Source: Prochlorococcus sp. AG-418-C09 (GTDB taxonomy: Bacteria; Cyanobacteriota; Cyanobacteriia; PCC-6307; Cyanobiaceae). From it: a stretch of DNA of 64,000 nucleotides. Within the stretch, counting starts at the first letter, position 1, and every line of letters begins with the position of its first letter. The notes under the pieces were generated by a model. The model worked only from the letters and a program-made list of their open reading frames with translations. It ran no database searches and had not been told where the DNA came from. A program made the position numbers and the translations under genes. The DNA lies in the NCBI GenBank assembly GCA_003214355.1, contig QCLS01000004.1:44097-108096 (forward strand), given 5' to 3'. Shown piece by piece: positions 42,525 through 52,223 of this stretch.

Positions 42525-42686
42525 TTATTAAATTATTCTCTATTTGTTCTAGACGATTTAAAATACAATTCGTGGAAAATTAAAGTATAAAATTTCTAGT
42601 ATTTATAATTACATTCTTATATTAAAGAGTAAAAATACTCATGAAATAATTCTTAAATGTAATTTTCCCTTTCTATTATTAAGTCT

Positions 42687-42716
42687 GAGTTTGCCGGTAG
42701 GGATACAGGCAGGCTC
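42687..42716 (+). other. GC-rich hairpin, possible small RNA element
   Basis: GAGTTTGCC / GGCAGGCTC pairs fully with two G-U pairs, in non-coding AT-rich DNA. Confidence 0.3.
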
Positions 42717-43060
42717 TCTAAAATTACACCCCCAGCAAAAAACATTGATATTTAACACTAAGACTAAAGAAAAATAAATGTTAATTACCTAGTATTTCCA
42801 ATGGCTTAGAAAAGGAATTAAATATTTTTTTATAAATAAAGAATTCTTTAATTTTGATAATAAAATCAACTTAAACCCTATTTATATCAATGATCCCGCA
42901 AAAGTTATCCACTTTTTGAACATTTTTCAACAGGTTTTTCCACATGGATGTACAGAAATAACATTTTTATGTGAGAAATTAAATATTAAAATGATTTTGT
43001 AAATTTACTTACAACAAATAATTCATTTCAGTTTTATGATCATGATGATTTAAATATGAA

Positions 43061-43228
43061 ATGACAAAAAAAACTACAAAAAAAAATTTAAGCAAGAAAT
43101 TTATAAAAACTGCAAAGTTTGAAGCAAAAGAACAATTTACTCCAACAGCTCTAAACAACCTCATAGAAGAAAATGATCGATTAATAAAGAGTTTGCGTAA
43201 AGCTGGGGATGTTGAAGAAGTAGAATAA
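43061..43228 (+). CDS. Small hypothetical protein (55 aa)
   Basis: MTKKTTKKNLSKKFIKTAKFEAKEQFTPTALNNLIEENDRLIKSLRKAGDVEEVE. Confidence 0.45.
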   Translation: MTKKTTKKNLSKKFIKTAKFEAKEQFTPTALNNLIEENDRLIKSLRKAGDVEEVE

Positions 43229-43437
43229 TTAAACTGAAAATTGAATAAATTAATTTATTGAAGCATCTAATAAACGATAAATAAATATTAAATATTTATA
43301 AAAAGTCAATTATTCTCGAGAATAATCTAACGATTAAATACTAACTACATTAGATTGTTAATAAGTAAAAAAATTAGAAGATATAGCAGCTTCAATTTTC
43401 TTAAATCTTATAAAAAATCTTAATTTTAATAAATGTA

Positions 43438-43719
43438 ATGACTTACCAAAAATTAAATAAAAAGTATTCTGAACTACTAAGCATTGCTGAGAATGCAAAC
43501 GGAAGAAAAGAAACAGTTTCTTTGCTACACAAAGCTGAAAAAATAAGAAATAAAATAGCTAAAGCTACAACAACCTTAAGATGTGTTAACTGTTATGGCA
43601 TGGGTTATAGAAAAATTTCAATAAATGAAACCAAAACATGTTTAACATGTTTTGGTAAAGGATATGTCAAGAAAAAAATTGAATTGCAAATAACCAAAAA
43701 AATTACGATAAAACCTTAA
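43438..43719 (+). CDS. DnaJ-type zinc-finger (CxxCxGxG) small protein
   Basis: LRCVNCYGMGYRKISINETKTCLTCFGKGYVKKK. Confidence 0.7.
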   Translation: MTYQKLNKKYSELLSIAENANGRKETVSLLHKAEKIRNKIAKATTTLRCVNCYGMGYRKISINETKTCLTCFGKGYVKKKIELQITKKITIKP

Positions 43720-43783
43720 TAAATTATTATTATTATTAAAAATTAAGTTATGATCTCAGAAATTAATAATCTGAGTATTAGTA

Positions 43784-43912
43784 ATGCGCGTAAATCTCAA
43801 TTCAGGGTCACCTTTTGTAGGTAGGAAGTTTGTTTATATATTTACATCCATATTATTTGGATTAAATGGGATTGCTTTAATTTGGTACTTTTTCTTTTCA
43901 GGATTATCTTAA
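43784..43912 (+). CDS. Tiny single-TM protein (42 aa)
   Basis: MRVNLNSGSPFVGRKFVYIFTSILFGLNGIALIWYFFFSGLS followed by a terminator hairpin. Confidence 0.55.
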   Translation: MRVNLNSGSPFVGRKFVYIFTSILFGLNGIALIWYFFFSGLS

Positions 43913-43914
43913 AA

Positions 43915-43949
43915 AAAACATCTAGTTTATATTACCAACTAGATGTTTT
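43915..43949. terminator. Terminator hairpin
   Basis: AAAACATCTAGTT / AACTAGATGTTTT, immediately after the 43784-43912 ORF. Confidence 0.75.
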
Positions 43950-44097
43950 AATATCAGAAATTAATGTGTGAGGAGTTTTCTGATTACATTAATCTACACC
44001 TTTGACTAATGAAAAATATACAGTATAAATTACTATCTTTTGAATGATTTTGGCCATTATTCTTTGTAATTAGGTGTGAGTAAAATAAATGAATAAA

Positions 44098-44121
44098 AAA
44101 GAGGCATTTAAATGCCTCTTT
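44098..44121. terminator. Terminator-like 24-bp palindrome
   Basis: AAAGAGGCATTTAAATGCCTCTTT. Confidence 0.6.
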
Positions 44122-44584
44122 ATTATTCTTCTCTTGTAATGAAAAATATAAGAATATTGACTAAGCCTATTTATTTGTTTTTGAGCCAGCCTCTTCCGTC
44201 ATTACTTAGTTGATTAAAAAGGGGACAATTAGTATTTAAAGTAAGTCTCTTATTTTATCTTTAATACAGATAAATCTTATCAGAGTTTTTGATTAGACTT
44301 ATTTTTAATTACCGTCCCATTCTCGGCTTTTCATGGAGAAGATAAATTATTTCTAGATTCTCAGGTGGATTAATAACCATTTTTTGGTCCCTCCTTATTT
44401 ATCTAAAATTATTGTCTTACTAAATTGATAATAAGTAAATCAGTGTTTATACTGATTCTTTCTGGAGACTAATAAAATTGATTTAAAACTAATTATTTTA
44501 AAGTTTAATTGTTTTAAATGATCTGGGGTTCAAATTCAACGGAAAAAGAAAAGAAGTTGTAAAATACGTGATAAAGACTAAAAA

Positions 44585-44812
44585 ATGCAATTATTAGGAC
44601 TTTTACTTTTAATAGTAAGCAGTTGGTATATATGGAAACTCACTGATAATTTTTTAGATGAGCAGACTAAATCTTCCTTATCAAATGAATTGAGAAATTT
44701 TAATGGCAAACTAAATGAAATTAAAAAAATCTTCTCAAAGGAATTTTTAAAAGAAGCTTGGCAAAAGTACAAAGAGGAGGATGGAGTTCTGGTAAACAAA
44801 AAAAGGGATTAA
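44585..44812 (+). CDS. Small hypothetical protein with N-terminal TM
   Basis: 75 aa; TM then charged helix. Confidence 0.5.
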   Translation: MQLLGLLLLIVSSWYIWKLTDNFLDEQTKSSLSNELRNFNGKLNEIKKIFSKEFLKEAWQKYKEEDGVLVNKKRD

Positions 44813-44967
44813 TGAATACTTTTTTAATAACTAACTTCCAAAGAGATATTTCTACGATAAATATAATAGGAATTATTTTAGGACATATAATTTTTGGTGT
44901 TGCTATGACAGTACTGATCGACTGGACATGGCTTAAAGATTTAACGCCAAAAGATGGAACTAAATAA
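44812..44967 (+). CDS. Tiny TM protein
   Basis: MNTFLITNFQRDISTINIIGIILGHIIFGVAMTVLIDWTWLKDLTPKDGTK; start chosen from internal ATG of track ORF. Confidence 0.4.
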   Translation: MNTFLITNFQRDISTINIIGIILGHIIFGVAMTVLIDWTWLKDLTPKDGTK

Positions 44968-45115
44968 TTAGAACTGGAAAAATCTTTTTGTAATTTTGTT
45001 TTTTTGGCCTGACTTTATATCTAGTTAAGTATTTTTTTATAAAATTACATAAAATATCAAATCACTCTTAGCGGATGAAAATATAACAGTTTGGTAATTA
45101 AAAGAAACAAAAAAA

Positions 45116-45137
45116 AACTCCCTGAATTCTGGGAGTT
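45116..45137 (-). terminator. Terminator hairpin (T-tract on minus strand)
   Basis: AACTCCC-TGAATTCT-GGGAGTT preceded by A-tract. Confidence 0.6.
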
Positions 45138-45178
45138 AAAAAAATAATTTAAAACTTTACTTTATAAAGCGATTTATT

Positions 45179-45304
45179 ATGAAACCTCTTTCTTCTAACA
45201 AAGACAAAGTAGCCGAGAAAGAATCTTTAATTTCTAAGTTCACGGCCTCTATGTTAACCGTAGATTTCGGTAGATACGACAATGAATCACCTCCATTAGT
45301 TTAA
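45179..45304 (+). CDS. Tiny hypothetical protein (41 aa)
   Basis: MKPLSSNKDKVAEKESLISKFTASMLTVDFGRYDNESPPLV. Confidence 0.4.
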   Translation: MKPLSSNKDKVAEKESLISKFTASMLTVDFGRYDNESPPLV

Positions 45305-45615
45305 TTTCTCAAAACATAGCTTAAATCAAGAAAATAGTAAGGGACATTTAGTAAAATTTAAAAATGTTTTAATAAAAGTCTAAATCCAATTAATATCATA
45401 ATCTTTTAGGTAGTTATAACAAGCTAGAGACTCTTTCTATTCAAAGATTCTCTAGCCATAATAGAATTTGTACTCTAGAAATACAAATGCAAAGCAATGA
45501 TCTTTTTATGAGTGCTTTATATGATTTTTAAAATATAAATAAAAGCCTCATAGACTAATTAAAAAATAAAAAAATAACTAGAATTAATAAATTAACTTAT
45601 TTTAAATAAATTCAA

Positions 45616-45822
45616 ATGAATTTGATGAATGAACAAGTTTTAGAAAAAGTTATATTTCTCACCTGGCGTAATCCTCTTTTCATGGCAATTGCCATAGCAT
45701 TAGTATGGCTTGTACCTCAATTAATCATAAAAAGAATTATGGAGAGTAATTACAAAATAAGTAAACAAATTAAACAGAAAAAGAGAATAGATAGTCTTTA
45801 TCCAAAAAAGCAGCAATCATAA
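45616..45822 (+). CDS. Small membrane protein
   Basis: 68 aa, followed by terminator hairpin. Confidence 0.5.
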   Translation: MNLMNEQVLEKVIFLTWRNPLFMAIAIALVWLVPQLIIKRIMESNYKISKQIKQKKRIDSLYPKKQQS

Positions 45823-45831
45823 AACATAAAA

Positions 45832-45865
45832 AATAGAGGTTCCTTTATTTATTAGAACCTCTATT
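45832..45865. terminator. Terminator hairpin
   Basis: AATAGAGGTTC / GAACCTCTATT. Confidence 0.7.
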
Positions 45866-46088
45866 AACGCTTTTAAGTTGTAAGCTATCGACGCACCTAA
45901 ATCATTGATCCTTGTTAATAACCTAAACTTAAATTCGTGATTTTCAAAGAAAACCAACCTTTAATAACTGGGGCCTTTTGACTAGAATTAAGCTTATTTC
46001 CTATAGGGCACCTTAACGATGCAGAGGATTAAAGCTTAGACTTAATTAAAAAATAATGGAGCAGTTAATTTAGTCAGCTATTTTCTTT

Positions 46089-46202
46089 ATGAAATTTCGG
46101 GCAGGCTATCGACCATTTGGAAGACCTCCTATAACTCAACAGACACAATATATTAATTTAAAAGCAGAAAGTAAATCCGTTTTTTTACGCATTGCAAATT
46201 AA
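46089..46202 (+). CDS. Tiny basic hypothetical protein (37 aa)
   Basis: MKFRAGYRPFGRPPITQQTQYINLKAESKSVFLRIAN. Confidence 0.3.
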   Translation: MKFRAGYRPFGRPPITQQTQYINLKAESKSVFLRIAN

Positions 46203-46366
46203 TTGAATATATACGAGGATAAAGATGATTTGCTTTTTATAAAATTGGTATAAAATTTAAACTTTTTTTATTAGCTCAGAGAAAATAGGGTATATTTGAG
46301 GATAATTGAAATAATCATTTTTTACCTAATTTAATTAGATTTAAACTTATATCCAAAGAATTATTA

Positions 46367-46735
46367 ATGGAAGACTCAAAAAAGTTAATTTTTGTAGGGT
46401 TACTTAAATTAGCTAAGTCGAGTGAAGACAAATATAAAAATGGTGACTTCAAAGGTGCTTTAGAAGATAAAAAAAAAGTTAAAGTTATTTTAAAATCTCC
46501 ATCATGTGACAAAGAAGTTAAAAAAATATACGAGGAGGAACTTGCCAATATATATTTATCAAAATTTGACTTAATAAATGACTATAAAAAAATATTGAGT
46601 GATTCAAAAAGAATTAAAATCAAGAATTATTTAGAAAAAAAAAGTATTGCTAAATATAAGATTGGGGATTATGAAAGTGCTATTAAAGCTTTAAGGAGAT
46701 CAGAAAAATATTCTTTAAAAATTAAAGATACCTAA
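46367..46735 (+). CDS. TPR-like helical repeat protein
   Basis: DKYKNGDFKGALEDKKKVKVIL, IAKYKIGDYESAIKALRRSEKYS. Confidence 0.55.
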   Translation: MEDSKKLIFVGLLKLAKSSEDKYKNGDFKGALEDKKKVKVILKSPSCDKEVKKIYEEELANIYLSKFDLINDYKKILSDSKRIKIKNYLEKKSIAKYKIGDYESAIKALRRSEKYSLKIKDT

Positions 46736-47130
46736 TTATTAATCTATAAAATAAATTATCTAGTTCAGTAAACTAGTTATTTGTTAAAGTGATCAATTTG
46801 ATGCTCAATATAAGGTTTTCAAACCTGATTGCAAAAGCATTTAGATAGCGACGGAGTAATTAAGACTGCTGAAATGAAAATTAAACCAAACATGGCTCTC
46901 CATAATTAATAAAAAAGTGATTAGTACAGCTGTATTACTTTTATAGCTATTAATGTATGGACTCGTCAAGTCTTTTAACTAATTTTTTTTAAGAGAAAAT
47001 ATATAAAATAATTTATTAAAGATTCAGAGTCCCATTGTATTTGATGATAAATAAGTTCGGGAACCTCACAAAATTAATTTCACACCATACAAGATGATTA
47101 ATTAAATTACATAAAAATATAAATTAAAAA

Positions 47131-47361
47131 ATGTCAGAAGAAAAGAACTCCAAAAATTGCCGTCCAAAAAATAAGGCAATGATCGCCTATGGAATTATTC
47201 AAATTAGTGCAACAATAATATCTGCATTATCCTTGTTCTCTATTGCGATTGGATTATGTTCAATAAAAACTGAGTCAAAACTATTCAATGATTGTGTAAA
47301 AGAAAGGGCTCAAATAGGCGAGGGAAACGCTAATGCTGTCAGATTTTGTAATGGCGGATAA
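47131..47361 (+). CDS. Small single-TM protein
   Basis: 76 aa intact ORF. Confidence 0.5.
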   Translation: MSEEKNSKNCRPKNKAMIAYGIIQISATIISALSLFSIAIGLCSIKTESKLFNDCVKERAQIGEGNANAVRFCNGG

Positions 47362-47499
47362 TAAATATAAAAAAGTTTTTCCTGATATTTAATAATAAAG
47401 ACTGCCTTACCGTTAATCCTCTGAGCGTCGACCTGGAAAAGCCAACGACTTCTGACTGCCCAACAAGCTACTTGCCTTAAGGGTTTATAAAGATATACT

Positions 47500-47523
47500 G
47501 GTAGGACCATATGGTAGGACCAA
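47500..47523. repeat. Two tandem copies of GGTAGGACCAT/A just upstream of integrase
   Basis: ggtaggaccatatggtaggaccaa, 13-bp period. Confidence 0.6.
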
Positions 47524-47524
47524 A

Positions 47525-48817
47525 GTGTCAAGAGTATTTCAAAGACCAGGAAGAAGTGGCTACTATTTTGGCATTGCTGTACCCAGAGAATTAAGGAAGA
47601 AACTTAGAAAAAGCGAGGTCATAAGGAAACTTGGTAATACCTACAAAGAAGCAAATATAAATAAAGCAAAGGTTGAAGCACAGATCCAAAGATCATTTGG
47701 GGCAGAGCTTAAAAGCTTAAGCTTGGTTGAAGAAGTGAGAGCAATATATGAAAATGATCCAGAATTTAAAGACATAAAGTCACTGGCCGACTTACCAGAT
47801 TCAGATAAGGAGGAGTTAAAATCTGCGAATCCTATTGACCTAGACGAAAAAGGAAATCCAACTAATCCTGAGGAGGCTGCACTATGGCTAACACTCGAAG
47901 GTAAAACCACATACCATCAATGGATTAACAGAAGGAAATCAATAGAAAATGTCTCTAAATCAACCGTTAATGGATGGAATACAAAATTACTTAAATTAGC
48001 GACATGGAAAGGTTCTGACTATCTTGCTGATCTCACAAAACCAGAGGCTCTTAAATTTAAAAACTATCTACTAACAAAAGGACATGAACCATCGTCAGTT
48101 AAGAATATTATCGGAACCCTAAATGCTTTCTGGAACTGGTTAGATGAAAACGATATTACCGATACAAATATTTGGGCTGGACTAAAGAAAAGACTTCCTG
48201 ATCCAGAAAAAAAGCCTCTACCATCAAGAGAGGTATTGGATGAAGCTACAGAAAAAGCTTCAACATTATCTCCTTGGAGAAAGGAAAAGGATTATGCATT
48301 TTTGATCCAAAGATATACAGCCTGTAGAAAAGGAGCTGCTAATGGCTTGAGACATTGCGATATTGATTTAAAAGAGAAAAACATTACATTTACTCCTTGG
48401 GAAAAGATAGTTTCTTATAAAAAGACAAGAGGAGGGAATAGAAGAGAGAAGCTAATAAGGAGGCTTAAATCATCCAAAGATGAAAGGACAGTTCCAATAT
48501 CAGATGATCTATTTGAGTTAATAAAAGACATGCCATTAATCAAAGGTTCTGATGATCCTATCTGGCCGCATAGATATAAAAGTAATGATGACTCATGGGG
48601 ATCTCATCATTGCTCTGAATATAAAAATAAATATGGTTTACCATCCCATGATTTAAGAAGATTTGGAATTACAGCTTTAATAAATGCTGGTGTATCTCCA
48701 TACAGAATATGGGACGTTATAAGGCATAAAATTCCAGGAATGTCTGAAGTAACAATGATGTACAACAGACCAACTATTGAAGATCTAAAAGAAGCAATGG
48801 AAATCATTGCCACATAA
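47525..48817 (+). CDS. Tyrosine recombinase/integrase
   Basis: Catalytic-like residues: CRKGAANGLRHCDID, SHDLRRFGITALINAG, RHKIPGMSEVTMMYNRP; SAM-like core-binding domain. Confidence 0.93.
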   Translation: MSRVFQRPGRSGYYFGIAVPRELRKKLRKSEVIRKLGNTYKEANINKAKVEAQIQRSFGAELKSLSLVEEVRAIYENDPEFKDIKSLADLPDSDKEELKSANPIDLDEKGNPTNPEEAALWLTLEGKTTYHQWINRRKSIENVSKSTVNGWNTKLLKLATWKGSDYLADLTKPEALKFKNYLLTKGHEPSSVKNIIGTLNAFWNWLDENDITDTNIWAGLKKRLPDPEKKPLPSREVLDEATEKASTLSPWRKEKDYAFLIQRYTACRKGAANGLRHCDIDLKEKNITFTPWEKIVSYKKTRGGNRREKLIRRLKSSKDERTVPISDDLFELIKDMPLIKGSDDPIWPHRYKSNDDSWGSHHCSEYKNKYGLPSHDLRRFGITALINAGVSPYRIWDVIRHKIPGMSEVTMMYNRPTIEDLKEAMEIIAT

Positions 48818-48838
48818 ATTTATTCACACTCATCAAAT
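48776..48838 (+). repeat. Direct repeat copy A (integrase 3' end + 3' flank)
   Basis: 63 bp, 60/63 identical to 51078-51140. Confidence 0.95.
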
Positions 48839-48885
48839 AAAGGAAGTAATAAACCTTTTACAAATAAAGGGAAGTTAATCAATAT

Positions 48886-49080
48886 TTAGAACCCTTTAAT
48901 TCCTAAAGCTATTAACAGAATACCCGTAATCGAATAGAAAATTCTTGCGCCTTTTTTACCTCTACACATAGATAAAACTCCTTTTGCTTTGGGATTATTC
49001 CAAAACCAATTCCAATTACTTTGCGCCGCTAACACAGTAAAAGAGCCTCCGAAAATACAAAATAGTTGATTTGAATCCAT
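48886..49080 (-). CDS. Small two-TM protein
   Basis: 64 aa; C-terminal GARIFYSITGILLIALGIKGF. Confidence 0.5.
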   Translation of the reverse strand: MDSNQLFCIFGGSFTVLAAQSNWNWFWNNPKAKGVLSMCRGKKGARIFYSITGILLIALGIKGF

Positions 49081-49248
49081 TGCTAATTATTTAGAGTTTT
49101 TTTTAAAAGGATAACAAAACAAATACTTCTGAACTATTTACTACTGAAGTTTTAATACAAAGAATTAAAAGATATTCTGCGATTCACATCTAATATATGA
49201 AAGTATTAGGTATGGACTCCTCTTTTTTTTCGAAAGCCTAGAGCAGAA

Positions 49249-49740
49249 ATGAAACGTTTACTACTTGCACCGCTTTTTCTAACTTTGCTTTTTGGTTGTA
49301 GTAATACAAATGAAATTATTAGGAATAAAAATGACATTATTAATTTGGAATGTGTCCTAAACGAAGTTAGTAATGATAGTGAGAACTATAATTATGACGA
49401 AAATAGGAATATTGAATATGAAATAACCTTAGATACAAAAAATAAAGAAGGAACTTGGCGGATCGTTACATGGGATAACCCGCCAAAAGAATTTGAGAAT
49501 GTTGTAATAACTTCTAAATTTATTTACCTTCAGCGAACTCGTGGAATAAATGATACTTGGGGGCTGCCATATTTTCTTCCTGATTATTCTTATACAATAA
49601 ATAGAGCCAATGGAGAAATAATTCAAAAACTAGTATTGACATATTTTGATAAAAATTACAAGCGTATTCCATATGAAATAGATAGGGAATGGTTAAAAGG
49701 AATATGTATCGTCTCTGAAGATGCAGAGACCTTGTTTTAA
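49249..49740 (+). CDS. Putative lipoprotein (MKRLLL-type start)
   Basis: MKRLLLAPLFLTLLFGC lipobox; 163 aa. Confidence 0.7.
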   Translation: MKRLLLAPLFLTLLFGCSNTNEIIRNKNDIINLECVLNEVSNDSENYNYDENRNIEYEITLDTKNKEGTWRIVTWDNPPKEFENVVITSKFIYLQRTRGINDTWGLPYFLPDYSYTINRANGEIIQKLVLTYFDKNYKRIPYEIDREWLKGICIVSEDAETLF

Positions 49741-49770
49741 ATGAAACGCTTATTACTTGCACAGCAATAA
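49741..49770 (+). repeat. Orphan copy of junction repeat (MKRLLLAQQ*)
   Basis: atgaaacgcttattacttgcacagcaataa directly after stop codon of previous gene. Confidence 0.85.
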
Positions 49771-49823
49771 GAAATTAATTATTAAAAGTTTTTGCTAAGA
49801 AATAAGTAGATCACTAAATCACT

Positions 49824-49985
49824 ATGGACAAAGAAACTCTAATCAGATTGGCAACTCCACTATCAATAGTTTTATTAACGATTTCTATTTTTTATAATGC
49901 TTCACAGCTTAGAGGAACAAAAGATAATCCTTTTTACATTGGTTGCTCAAATAGTACGTTTTCCTACTTCTGCGGTAGAAGTTGA
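49824..49985 (+). CDS. Tiny TM protein (53 aa)
   Basis: MDKETLIRLATPLSIVLLTISIFYNASQLRGTKDNPFYIGCSNSTFSYFCGRS. Confidence 0.5.
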   Translation: MDKETLIRLATPLSIVLLTISIFYNASQLRGTKDNPFYIGCSNSTFSYFCGRS

Positions 49986-50077
49986 TAAACCCTTAATACT
50001 GTAGATAGATTATTCTAAAGCTGGTCATTTTCGCTTTTAACTTAGTTATCGTAGGGACTCTCAGTCACTTGAATTAA

Positions 50078-51001
50078 TTATGCAGCAATATTTCTATAAC
50101 GAGTATATTGCGGTTCAAACAGTAACTTAGTGGTTGCTAATGGTCCAAATCTATTTTTGATAACTATTAGTTCTACTAAGTCTCGTTCTAAAGTTTCTGG
50201 ATTATAGAAATTATCTCTATAAAGCATAATTACTAGATCAGCAATATTTTCTAAAGAATTTGTATCTCTTAAATCACAAAGCATTGGTCGATGATTTTTT
50301 CTGTTTTCAATATCTCTTGAGAGTTGAGATAAAAGAATAATCGGGACATTTAGTTCTAAAGCTATTTCTTTAAGTTCAATGCTAATCTTAGTTAATTCTT
50401 TGGCTCTTGATTTCTTATTGGGACCATCCAGCCTCTGTATATAGTCAACAACAATAAGTCCAAGTTTCCCTTTCCCATTTTTTTCTTTAACCTTTTTACT
50501 TTTTGTGAGTATCTGTTTGACTTTAATATTACCTTTGTCGCAAACAAATAAAGGTAAATCATTAATTTCCTCTATACCTTTTTCAATTAATTTCCTTTCA
50601 TCATCTTCTAATGTTCCTCTTCTTATCTTTTGATGAAAAATACCAGTTTCCATAGAAAGAAATTTATAACTGATTTGCTCTTTACTGTCCTCGAGACTGA
50701 AATAGCAGACTGGTTCTTTGGTATTTCTTGCAATATTCTTGGATAGATTAATTGCAAATGAACTTTTACCCATGGTAGGTCTTCCACCAATAACAATTAA
50801 TGATCCCCTATGAAGACCTAGTGTCATTGCATCCAAGTCATTGAAACCCCAGGAAATTCTGTTAGAAGATTGGTCTATTGAAGTATTCTCTATGTTTTTA
50901 AAATCATTTTTCAATATGTCTCCTATATTTTTTATTTCTTCAAAATCCTTCCTCTTTTTTCTTCCTTTCAACAGAAAATCCTTAATTCCTTTTGTATTCA
51001 T
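50078..51001 (-). CDS. DnaB-like helicase ATPase domain protein (C-terminal domain only)
   Basis: GGRPTMGKSSFAINLSKNIA, LIVVDYIQRLDG, LSQLSRDIENRKNHRPMLCDLRDTNSLENIADLVIMLYRD. Confidence 0.9.
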   Translation of the reverse strand: MNTKGIKDFLLKGRKKRKDFEEIKNIGDILKNDFKNIENTSIDQSSNRISWGFNDLDAMTLGLHRGSLIVIGGRPTMGKSSFAINLSKNIARNTKEPVCYFSLEDSKEQISYKFLSMETGIFHQKIRRGTLEDDERKLIEKGIEEINDLPLFVCDKGNIKVKQILTKSKKVKEKNGKGKLGLIVVDYIQRLDGPNKKSRAKELTKISIELKEIALELNVPIILLSQLSRDIENRKNHRPMLCDLRDTNSLENIADLVIMLYRDNFYNPETLERDLVELIVIKNRFGPLATTKLLFEPQYTRYRNIAA

Positions 51002-51077
51002 TTTATAAATTCAATAGGTTTTCATATAAGCGAATCCCTGAAAAGAAGCAAGATTATTTTTAACAATAATTTGGAAA

Positions 51078-51140
51078 ATTGAAGATCTAAAAGAAGCAAT
51101 GGAAATCATTGCAAGATAGATTTATTCACACTCATCAAAT
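51078..51140 (+). repeat. Direct repeat copy B of integrase 3' end
   Basis: See 48776-48838; 3 mismatches. Confidence 0.95.
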
Positions 51141-51189
51141 GAAGATTCTTAAAAAATAAATTCAATATTTGACACGCTATATAAAATTG

Positions 51190-51213
51190 GAGGGATAAAA
51201 CCCTCTTTTTTTT
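51190..51213 (+). terminator. Intrinsic terminator-like hairpin
   Basis: GAGGG-ATAAAA-CCCTC followed by T8. Confidence 0.7.
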
Positions 51214-51418
51214 CTTTGGAAAATTTTAAAAATAAATTAAGACTTATTGGTTTTTTACCTATTGGAGCTTTAGCTAATTTTTTTGCCTTATTAATTCTAT
51301 TAGCAATATCTAGCTTATTTATTGATTGTTAATTTATACATTCAAAATATCAACTAATATCTTAAGAATATTATTGTGATTATTAGAAATGATAATGGAT
51401 TCAAAAAATTAAATTTTT

Positions 51419-52132
51419 ATGATTGGAAATCTTTTAAAGGCATCAATTATTCCTATTCTGATTTGGCTATTTCAAAAAGCTACTCGTACAGGAACCGAGA
51501 AATCTAGGAATTTTCTCTTTGTTATATTTTGGTCTTTATTTTTTATATTGGAAGTAGCGGAAATTGGTTTTATTCTGTCTGTTGCAATCAAAACCAATAG
51601 TCCTGATATTGGACTACTTTTAGGTCGAAGAATAGGTATCTATTTATTCGCTTCATTTGTATTAAGAGAAAAAATTAAAAGTTTTTTTGGGAAGATATTT
51701 ATATCTTCAAAGAAAAGTGTTTCTAAAACAAGTTCCAGCTCGAAAGTTACTAATAAAGGATCGAATCATAAATACAGAAACAAATCCAGTAATCCTATTA
51801 AGAAGTATATGCTAAATTTCCTTGATGATGCTGATGAAGAAAATAATTCTTGGGGAAGTTCAATCCCCTCGACCTATGAAGCTTCTCGAAATAAAGATAA
51901 TTTAAACGCCTCATCTAATTCTAATTCTAATTCTAAAGACATCTTAAATAATAAAATTAAACCGCCTATAGATGATCAAGAGAAAGAGATTAATAAAAAA
52001 AATGATTCTACCGAAGAACGTAAAGAGAGAGATATTAAGAATAAATTAAAATATTACAAGACATTATTAGAGGAAGATTTAATTAGCAAGGCTGAATATA
52101 CATCCATGAAAAAGAAATTATTAGAAATTTAA
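51419..52132 (+). CDS. Membrane protein with C-terminal SHOCT-like domain
   Basis: N-terminal TMs; C-terminal LKYYKTLLEEDLISKAEYTSMKKKLLEI. Confidence 0.65.
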   Translation: MIGNLLKASIIPILIWLFQKATRTGTEKSRNFLFVIFWSLFFILEVAEIGFILSVAIKTNSPDIGLLLGRRIGIYLFASFVLREKIKSFFGKIFISSKKSVSKTSSSSKVTNKGSNHKYRNKSSNPIKKYMLNFLDDADEENNSWGSSIPSTYEASRNKDNLNASSNSNSNSKDILNNKIKPPIDDQEKEINKKNDSTEERKERDIKNKLKYYKTLLEEDLISKAEYTSMKKKLLEI

Positions 52133-52223
52133 TAAAGGGTTAGAATTAGTATGTGGGTTTACAAATGCTCAAGAAAAATGTCTAAGTTTCAATATCTTGA
52201 GAAGATAATAATTAATTGGCTAT

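Noticed and set aside
47390-47500. Possible tRNA or tRNA fragment upstream of integrase (gcgtcgacctggaaaagccaacgac)
   Set aside because: No acceptable T-loop, anticodon arm or acceptor pairing could be drawn on either strand; an att-linked tRNA may lie outside the window.
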